From Candidatus Pelethosoma merdigallinarum (lineage in GTDB: Bacteria > Bacillota_I > Bacilli_A > RF39 > UBA660): a stretch of DNA of 38,585 bases. Position numbers and translations under genes: made by a program. The notes beneath the pieces were generated by a model. It searched no databases and was not told the origin of the DNA. It was given only the letters and a program-made list of their open reading frames with translations. The stretch covers positions 1 through 38,585 of the forward strand of contig DVKJ01000024.1 of the NCBI GenBank assembly GCA_018716065.1, read 5' to 3'. Below are positions 33,977-38,585 of this stretch, one piece after another (positions within the stretch are counted from its first letter, which is position 1; every line of letters starts with the position of its first letter).

Positions 33977-34675
33977 ATGGATGCTTATCAAGTTGAAATA
34001 AATGATCAGATGGTTACGATACCGAGAGATAAGTGGACGATGGTTGTTGGTCCAGTAGGTAGTGGTAAAAGCAAACTTTTCCACAGGATAACTTCTTCAA
34101 GTTTCAAAAAGAAATTTTTTCCACAGGACAAAATCATATTATTAGATAGCCATTCTTTTTTTCCACAGGATAAAATAAAAAAAGAGTTACTTATGAATAT
34201 TGAAGATCAAAAAAATATTGAAACCATATTAAAACTATTTGGTATTTCTTCCATTTCTACCTTGTTTCACTTAGAACCTAGTGCAGGGATGAACCAAGTT
34301 TTAAACTTTTTATATGCGTATATAAAACATCCAACAATATGGATTTTAGATCAAGCTTTTTCCATGATTGATCCGATTCATAAGAAGAAGTTACTCTCTT
34401 GGTTTAAAAAAGAGACTAAGAAAAATCATCTAACCGTTCTTTATGCAAGTTCGGATCCTGAAGATATCTTACAAGTGGATCAAGTAATAGTATATAAAGA
34501 GAAAGTATTATTTACGGGTTCTAAACGTAAGTTTTATGAAGAAGAAAAGCTCGTTCATTCATTAGGTTTAGAATATCCCTTTGATGTGGAGTTGTATCAC
34601 CAATTAAAGTATTACAATGTCTTTGATAAACCAATTTATGATCAGGAAAGGATGATCGATCATCTATGGAAATAA
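33977..34675 (+). CDS. Degenerate ECF-type ABC ATPase (EcfA1 position)
   Basis: This 232-aa protein stands where ecfA1 lies in Firmicutes, between rplQ and truA. Walker A is intact (GPVGSGKS, 25-32). The signature is eroded to PSAGMNQ (101-107). Walker B reads WILDQ, with Gln126 in place of the catalytic Glu, and the switch His is replaced by Ser159 (ASSD). It is also shorter than the usual 275-290 aa. It probably can bind ATP but not hydrolyse it well. FFPQDKI occurs twice (at the TTTTCCACAGGA motifs). The ATG at 33977 follows AGGTGG. It overlaps the next gene by 10 bases. Confidence 0.8.
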   Translation: MDAYQVEINDQMVTIPRDKWTMVVGPVGSGKSKLFHRITSSSFKKKFFPQDKIILLDSHSFFPQDKIKKELLMNIEDQKNIETILKLFGISSISTLFHLEPSAGMNQVLNFLYAYIKHPTIWILDQAFSMIDPIHKKKLLSWFKKETKKNHLTVLYASSDPEDILQVDQVIVYKEKVLFTGSKRKFYEEEKLVHSLGLEYPFDVELYHQLKYYNVFDKPIYDQERMIDHLWK

Positions 34676-35316
34676 AGAAAGGGAAAATAAATGTTTTTAT
34701 TGGAGCGACTGGTAGTGGTAAAAAAGAAGTTGTTTCAAGCCTGGTGAAGAATGCAGAAATGAATGATTTATTTATAGAATCTTTTAAAGATCGTAGTATT
34801 GAAGAAGTTCTTTCTTTACAGACAAAGAGTCAAAAGAAACAAAAAGAAGCGTTACAAATGATTGGTTTTTCAGAAGATGATTTAAAACGTTCTCTAAAAA
34901 CATTAAGTTTAGGAGAGTTAGAGCGACTTTCTGTAGCTTATACTCTATGTTCGAAAAGAGATACTTATATTTTTTGTCATCCTTCTGTTGGATTGGATGC
35001 GAAGAATAAGAAAAGTTTGATTAAATTATTTCGCTTATTAAAAACGCGTTATAAGAAAACCATTGTAGTAATTAGTCATGATAGTAATTGGGTTCACCAA
35101 TTTGCAGATTTTCTATTTGTGGTTTATAATAATAATGTTGTGTCAACAGGTACGACTTATGATATTTTTTGTGATAAAGAATTATGTAAGAAGTATGATA
35201 TTAAGAGACCCGATATTATTGAATTTGAAGACTTCGTTTTTGAAAAAAAGAAGAAACGTTTAGGATATCGAAATGATATCAAAGATTTAATTAAAGATAT
35301 ATATCGAAATATCTAG
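34666..35316 (+). CDS. Degenerate ECF-type ABC ATPase (EcfA2 position)
   Basis: This 216-aa protein occupies the ecfA2 position. The P-loop is GATGSGKK (13-20), with Lys20 where Ser/Thr binds magnesium. The signature LSLGE (80-84) is good and the switch His138 (ISHD) is present, but Walker B reads IFCHP with Cys104 and His105 replacing Asp and Glu. The D-loop GLD (109-111) is kept. The defects complement those of the partner, so the pair may keep a single composite ATP-binding site. No EcfT gene follows; truA begins 13 bases later. Confidence 0.8.
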   Translation: MEIKKGKINVFIGATGSGKKEVVSSLVKNAEMNDLFIESFKDRSIEEVLSLQTKSQKKQKEALQMIGFSEDDLKRSLKTLSLGELERLSVAYTLCSKRDTYIFCHPSVGLDAKNKKSLIKLFRLLKTRYKKTIVVISHDSNWVHQFADFLFVVYNNNVVSTGTTYDIFCDKELCKKYDIKRPDIIEFEDFVFEKKKKRLGYRNDIKDLIKDIYRNI

Positions 35317-35328
35317 AAGAGGTGTGTT

Positions 35329-36072
35329 ATGCGTTATTTAATTACATTTGCTTATGATGGATCTGGTTATAAAGGCTATCAAAAACAACCAAAGAAGAAA
35401 ACAATTCAAGGAGAGCTTGAAAAGGCACTTAAAACGATTAATAATGATACAAAAGTAGAAGTTCATGCCTCTGGAAGAACGGATGCAGGAGTTCATGCCC
35501 ATAATCAAAAAGCTCATTTTGACTTAGAGATTAATATTACTCCAAGTAATCTTCAAAAAGCTTTGAATTCTCTAACTCCTAAAGATATTTACATTCGCCG
35601 CGTAGAACCAGTCTCTGAGACCTTTCATGCTCGTTTTAATGTCAAAGCGAAAGAGTATGTTTATAAGATTAATATGGGAGAATATGATCCCATTGAACGT
35701 AATTATGTTTATCAATATAATAAAAAATTAGATGTTGTAGAAATGGAAAGAGCTTTAAAATACTTAGAAGGAGAACACGATTTTAAATCTTTTTCCAAAG
35801 CTGACGAAGAAAAAGAAGATTATGTAAGACGTATTGTTCAAACCAATTTAATTCGTACATTAAAAAATGTAAATAAAATCGAAATTGTATTTTTAGGAAC
35901 TGGCTTCTTACGTTATCAAGTACGTAATATGGTTGGTACACTCATTGAAATTGGCGAAGGAAAACGAAAGAGTGAGGACATTATTGAAATATTAAATGCG
36001 AAAGATCGTCGAAAGGCAGGGAAAACAGCCGCGCCTGAAGGTCTTTACTTAAATGATGTATTTTACGACTAA
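35329..36072 (+). CDS. truA: tRNA pseudouridine(38-40) synthase TruA
   Basis: This 247-aa enzyme modifies U38-U40 in the anticodon arm. Key motifs are FAYDGSGYKGYQKQP, the catalytic SGRTDAGVHA with its Asp, HARFNVKAKEYVYKI, and the end RKAGKTAAPEGLYLNDVFY. AGAGGTG precedes the ATG. Its place before rplM-rpsI is standard in Firmicutes, but ecfT, which normally precedes it, is missing. Confidence 0.97.
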   Translation: MRYLITFAYDGSGYKGYQKQPKKKTIQGELEKALKTINNDTKVEVHASGRTDAGVHAHNQKAHFDLEINITPSNLQKALNSLTPKDIYIRRVEPVSETFHARFNVKAKEYVYKINMGEYDPIERNYVYQYNKKLDVVEMERALKYLEGEHDFKSFSKADEEKEDYVRRIVQTNLIRTLKNVNKIEIVFLGTGFLRYQVRNMVGTLIEIGEGKRKSEDIIEILNAKDRRKAGKTAAPEGLYLNDVFYD

Positions 36073-36099
36073 AGAATGTCAAGTACATTCTTTTTTTTT
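36071..36099 (+). terminator. Intrinsic terminator of truA
   Basis: AAAGAATGT (36071-36079) and ACATTCTTT (36085-36093) form a perfect 9-bp stem followed by a long T-run. It overlaps the truA stop. Confidence 0.9.
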
Positions 36100-36119
36100 C
36101 TTTTATCTTTTTTCTTTTA

Positions 36120-36128
36120 TGGTATAAT
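36120..36128 (+). promoter_or_regulatory. Extended -10 promoter of the 36.2-kb gene
   Basis: TGG-TATAAT: TG at 36120-36121 and TATAAT at 36123-36128. No good -35 is seen in the T-rich upstream sequence. Confidence 0.6.
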
Positions 36129-36152
36129 CTAGGTGTATAGTAGGAGGTAAAA

Positions 36153-37037
36153 ATGGGGAATGAGGAAAGAAAAGATAATAAAAAAGTTAAAATATTAACT
36201 TTCTTATTAATTATTTGTGTATTAGGGTTTATTGGTTATGTTTTAGTTGACCAAGGAATTATTTCATTTGGAGAAAATAAGAATACAACCACAGAAAAAG
36301 AAAAGGAAAAAGATGATAAAAAAGAAAAAGAAGAATCATCTGAGGAAGATAAAGGAGAAACATTAGATATAACAAATGCGAATATCATTTCCATGTTTGA
36401 TCATGCACATTTTAATATTGGTATAACAACTGACACACATATTTATCGTGACGGTGGATATCGTGTTTCTGAAATGAGTATAGAGGAAAAAATATTATTA
36501 CTTGCAACGCAATGGTCTCCACTTGTAGAAATATACAACACAGATGATCCTGAGTATTCAGTATATGAGCTTGAAGAGAGTACTTTAAAAGAACTTGCTG
36601 AAAAAACGTTTGGTCCAGGGACTTATGAACCGGTTAATCAAATTACAGATGGATGCGTTACGCTTGAGTATGATGCAAACGGCAAGAAGTATACCCATAC
36701 TGGATTTTTTGGTTGCGGTGGGATAAATCCTTTTCATGCATATGAAAGTATTATCAGTGCGACAAAATACGAAGATCGTATTGAAATCGTCAGTGCGGTT
36801 GTTTATTTCGATTTAGAATCAGAGAATATTTACAAAGATTATCGTAAAGCAACTTCTTTAGGGAAAGATCCAGTGAATCAAAGTTCCATTTATAATAATG
36901 GTGGAAGTGCCGAAGACGTTAAAAAAGCATATGACCAATACATTAACCAAAATAAAGATCAACTAGAAAAATATGTCTATACTTATACATTAGGTGAAGA
37001 TCAGTTCTACTATTTAAGCAGTGTAGCTAGGATGTAA
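36153..37037 (+). CDS. Membrane-anchored hypothetical protein
   Basis: This 294-aa protein has a basic cytoplasmic N-terminus (NEERKDNKKVK), one membrane helix (about 14-34, ILTFLLIICVLGFIGYVLV), a low-complexity Lys/Glu linker (about 45-72, KEKEKDDKKEKEESSEED) and an extracellular domain. That domain is acidic, with GFFGCGGINPF as the most distinctive motif. I do not recognise the family. AGGAGG precedes the ATG. It is a single gene inserted between truA and rplM, with a promoter of its own. Confidence 0.75.
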   Translation: MGNEERKDNKKVKILTFLLIICVLGFIGYVLVDQGIISFGENKNTTTEKEKEKDDKKEKEESSEEDKGETLDITNANIISMFDHAHFNIGITTDTHIYRDGGYRVSEMSIEEKILLLATQWSPLVEIYNTDDPEYSVYELEESTLKELAEKTFGPGTYEPVNQITDGCVTLEYDANGKKYTHTGFFGCGGINPFHAYESIISATKYEDRIEIVSAVVYFDLESENIYKDYRKATSLGKDPVNQSSIYNNGGSAEDVKKAYDQYINQNKDQLEKYVYTYTLGEDQFYYLSSVARM

Positions 37038-37078
37038 TTATTTTTGTAAAAAAATATTGGGAAAAACATATAATTTTA

Positions 37079-37107
37079 TTGACTTTTATATGTTTTTTTA
37101 GTACAAT
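37079..37107 (+). promoter_or_regulatory. rplM-rpsI promoter
   Basis: TTGACT (37079-37084) and TACAAT (37102-37107) are 17 bp apart; transcription would start near 37114. Confidence 0.75.
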
Positions 37108-37113
37108 TTTAAC

Positions 37114-37175
37114 TGGTACATTTTGTATCTTGAGAGATTCACCCTGGGAAAGTGAATAGGGATAGATACGCATTC
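37114..37175 (+). ncRNA. L13-type leader RNA before rplM
   Basis: An outer stem GTATCT (37125-37130) / AGATAC (37164-37169) encloses ATTCAC (37137-37142) / GTGAAT (37152-37157) with a CCTGGGAAA loop. Position just before rplM and the compact two-stem form fit the L13 leader family of Firmicutes, thought to give autogenous control. I cannot check the consensus. Confidence 0.6.
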
Positions 37176-37202
37176 TATATTTTAAAGAAAGGGAAAGTAA
37201 CA

Positions 37203-37637
37203 ATGAAAAATACGTATATGCAAAAAAAAGAAGATGTTAAACGTAATTGGGTTGTTATTGATGCAGAAGGACAAACTCTTGGACGTTTAGCTACACAAGC
37301 TGCTCACGTATTACGTGGTAAACATAAACCAACTTATACTCCTCATATTGATGGTGGAGATTATGTAATCATCGTGAATGCAGATAAAGTAAATTTAACA
37401 GGTAATAAATTAGATGATAAAATTTATTACAATCATAGTGGTTATACTGGTGGTCTTCGTGAAAGAACTGCTCGTGTAATGAAAGAAAAATATCCAGTAG
37501 AAATGGTAGAAAGAGCTATCAAAGGAATGCTTCCAAAAGGAAGATTAGGTCGTCAAATGTATAAAAAATTATTTGTTTATGCTGGTTCTGAGCATCCACA
37601 TGCTGCTCAAAAACCTGTAGAGATGAAAGTTAAGTAA
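37203..37637 (+). CDS. rplM: 50S ribosomal protein L13
   Basis: The 144-aa protein has [51 protein letters not shown] and the L13 signature region with [20 protein letters not shown]. It is one of the early 50S assembly proteins. The ATG at 37203 follows AAAGGGAAAG; the longer frame from 37152 reads through the leader stem. rpsI follows after 10 bases. Confidence 0.97.
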   Translation: MKNTYMQKKEDVKRNWVVIDAEGQTLGRLATQAAHVLRGKHKPTYTPHIDGGDYVIIVNADKVNLTGNKLDDKIYYNHSGYTGGLRERTARVMKEKYPVEMVERAIKGMLPKGRLGRQMYKKLFVYAGSEHPHAAQKPVEMKVK

Positions 37638-37647
37638 GGAGGAAATT

Positions 37648-38067
37648 ATGGCAAACACTAGAAAATTTACTGGTACAGGAAGAAGAAAATCATCTGTTGC
37701 TCGTGTAACAATGACTGCGCCTGGAAAAGGAAAAATTACTGTTAACGGAGTGGATGTAAGAGAATTCTTTCCTTATGAAACAAACGTTATGGATTTAATG
37801 CAACCATTAGTTGCTACTAATACAGAAGAAACATTTGACATTGATGCTAAAGTAAACGGTGGAGGATTCACTGGAGCTACTGGAGCTATTCGTTTAGGAA
37901 TCGCACGTGCTTTATTAGAATACGATAAAGAAAACGAAGGTAATGAAGGATCTTTCCGTTCTATCTTAAAGAAAGCTGGATTCGTTACTCGTGATTCACG
38001 TAGTAAAGAACGTAAGAAACCAGGATTGAAAGCCGCACGTCGTGCACCACAATTCTCAAAACGTTAA
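37648..38067 (+). CDS. rpsI: 30S ribosomal protein S9
   Basis: The 139-aa protein shows [14 protein letters not shown], the S9 signature [20 protein letters not shown], and the C-terminal [24 protein letters not shown] tail that touches P-site tRNA. It is a few residues longer than usual, due to an EGNEGSF insertion. GGAGG precedes the ATG. Confidence 0.98.
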   Translation: MANTRKFTGTGRRKSSVARVTMTAPGKGKITVNGVDVREFFPYETNVMDLMQPLVATNTEETFDIDAKVNGGGFTGATGAIRLGIARALLEYDKENEGNEGSFRSILKKAGFVTRDSRSKERKKPGLKAARRAPQFSKR

Positions 38068-38077
38068 TATATGTAAG

Positions 38078-38106
38078 ACCTATAAACGTATGTTTATGGG
38101 TTTTTT
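38078..38106 (+). terminator. Intrinsic terminator of rplM-rpsI
   Basis: ACCTATAAAC (38078-38087) pairs with GTTTATGGGT (38092-38101) with one G-T pair and is followed by T. Confidence 0.85.
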
Positions 38107-38125
38107 AAATATTTAGTTAATTTTG

Positions 38126-38153
38126 TTTAGAAATCAAAAAGATCTGTTACAAT
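38126..38153 (+). promoter_or_regulatory. Promoter of the small-peptide gene
   Basis: TTTAGA (38126-38131) and TACAAT (38148-38153) are 16 bp apart, with TG at 38145-38146 (extended -10). Transcription would start at about 38160, at the GGATATACC repeat. Confidence 0.7.
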
Positions 38154-38210
38154 ATTTTTTGGATATACCAAACGTTAGGTGCCCTCCTCATAAAAAAGGA
38201 GGTGGGGAAT

Positions 38211-38288
38211 ATGACGAAAAGAGAAAGATCTCTTCATTTCATCATTATCCTCCTATTTATTTTAGTATTCATCTTACTATCTAAATAG
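38211..38288 (+). CDS. Putative type I toxin, 25-aa membrane peptide
   Basis: The peptide has a charged N-terminus (MTKRERS) followed by one Ile/Leu/Phe/Val membrane segment (about 9-23) and ends LLSK. This is the architecture of small type I toxins (TxpA, BsrG, Fst, AapA groups), though I do not recognise a sequence family. It has a strong GGAGGTGGGG site, which can be masked by CCTCCT upstream. Its own promoter lies after the rpsI terminator. A minus-strand terminator abuts its stop codon, as expected for a 3'-overlapping antisense RNA. Confidence 0.65.
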   Translation: MTKRERSLHFIIILLFILVFILLSK

Positions 38289-38324
38289 AAAAAAGCACAC
38301 TAACGTAAATACGTATTAGTGTGC
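38288..38324 (-). terminator. Minus-strand intrinsic terminator
   Basis: The hairpin GCACACTAA (38295-38303) / TTAGTGTGC (38316-38324), with an inner CGTA/TACG stem, is followed on the minus strand by TTTTTTC. On the plus strand no T-run follows, so it mainly ends leftward transcription. Confidence 0.7.
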
Positions 38325-38367
38325 ACACAACATTTTGGAGTGTACCTAACTACTATTAGGTATATCC
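38289..38367 (-). ncRNA. Candidate antisense antitoxin RNA
   Basis: A minus-strand TATAAT lies at 38379-38374; transcription would start near 38367 and end at the terminator near 38289, giving about 79 nt. It would be fully complementary to the 3' part of the toxin mRNA, as in TxpA/RatA and BsrG/SR4. The -35 is weak, so this is an inference. Confidence 0.5.
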
Positions 38368-38513
38368 TCTTTTATTATATGAGGACATTTCATCCATATA
38401 CATTTTATCATGATTATCTAAGATATTCAATAAAATTAACAAATAAATGGTTGAATCGTAGATTTTTATTTGGAATTCCGTTTTATAATAAAAAACTGAA
38501 ATAAGTCTGACAA

Positions 38514-38522
38514 TGATATAAT
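38514..38522 (+). promoter_or_regulatory. Extended -10 promoter at the right edge
   Basis: TGA-TATAAT: TG at 38514-38515 and TATAAT at 38517-38522, about 38 bases before the next start codon. Confidence 0.65.
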
Positions 38523-38560
38523 ATAAGTGTTTCTTTGCTAAAGAGATGGGAGGAAGAAAA

Positions 38561-38585
38561 ATGAAAACATGGAAACACTTAACAT
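38561..38585 (+). CDS. Start of a gene cut by the window edge
   Basis: GGGAGGAAG lies 9-10 bases before an ATG, and the frame reads MKTWKHLT up to the end. Too short to identify. Confidence 0.6.

Larger units (their letters stand above)
33628..34170 (+). repeat. Cluster of TTTTCCACAGGA motifs
   Basis: TTTTCCACAGGA occurs at 33628, 34077, 34117 and 34159, and TTTTCCACA also at 33681, all on the plus strand and inside coding sequence. The copies fall in two reading frames (LFHR and FFPQD). TTTTCCACA is one base from the DnaA box. By reading through the window I found no other plus-strand copy. Confidence 0.7.
38161..38367 (+). repeat. Long-range inverted repeats flanking the peptide gene
   Basis: GGATATACC (38161-38169) is complementary to 38359-38367, GTTAGGT (38174-38180) to 38344-38350, and CTCC (38184-38187) to 38337-38340. 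A transcript spanning them could pair its 5' and 3' ends. Local alternatives compete: CCTCCT (38183-38188) with the ribosome site AGGAGG (38197-38202), and TACCTAA (38343-38349) with TTAGGTA (38356-38362). Confidence 0.75.

Noticed and set aside
38161-38367. Repeats read as the direct repeats of a pAD1 par (Fst/RNA II) system
   Set aside because: In par the repeats are direct in DNA so that the two RNAs are complementary there. Here they are inverted, so the two RNA 5' ends would be identical, not complementary; end-pairing of the mRNA fits better.
38319-38504. 61-aa open frame from a GTG
   Set aside because: No ribosome site; it covers the predicted antisense RNA promoter and repeat arms, and its composition is that of AT-rich non-coding DNA.

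Overview
The window is a low-GC, AT-rich bacterial chromosome segment of Firmicutes (Bacilli) type, probably from a lineage close to Mollicutes/Erysipelotrichales such as the uncultured gut RF39-like groups (inference). The evidence is B. subtilis-like gene order, strong AGGAGG ribosome sites, a zinc-type S14, no L30 gene between rpsE and rplO, and almost no TGA stops (one, in map, followed at once by TAA). All tryptophans of the reading frames are TGG, so the standard bacterial code is used.

Layout. 1-8.97 kb: an origin-proximal block, parA-parB-mscS-DUF951, then an AbgT-type transporter, a SWIM/SNF2 helicase and ychF. 9.0-12.3 kb: a CmpB-like membrane protein, then a large surface protein behind a strong promoter with a nine-G tract; the protein carries two GC-rich segments that look like diversity-generating-retroelement (DGR) variable regions. 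12.5-13.6 kb: rpsF-ssb-rpsR with an S6:S18 leader. 13.7-15.9 kb: small unknown genes and gpsA on the minus strand. 16.0-30.2 kb: the S10-spc-alpha ribosomal superoperon (rpsJ to rplQ, including secY, adk, map, infA, rpoA) behind a structured leader. 30.4-33.8 kb: three unknown proteins, mtnN and a short-chain dehydrogenase. 33.8-36.1 kb: a possible small RNA, two eroded ECF-type ABC ATPases with no EcfT gene, and truA. 36.2-38.1 kb: a membrane-anchored unknown protein and rplM-rpsI. 38.1-38.4 kb: a candidate type I toxin-antitoxin locus. The start of one more gene lies at the right edge.

Most of the window is housekeeping: chromosome partition, translation and secretion, nearly all on the plus strand in tightly packed operons with overlapping stops and starts. 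The accessory points of most interest are (1) the doubly diversified surface protein (DGR-like variable regions plus a homopolymer at its promoter), (2) the small hydrophobic peptide locus with complementary transcript ends and an antisense transcription unit, (3) the degenerate EcfA pair without a membrane partner, and (4) a local cluster of TTTTCCACA motifs read in two different frames.
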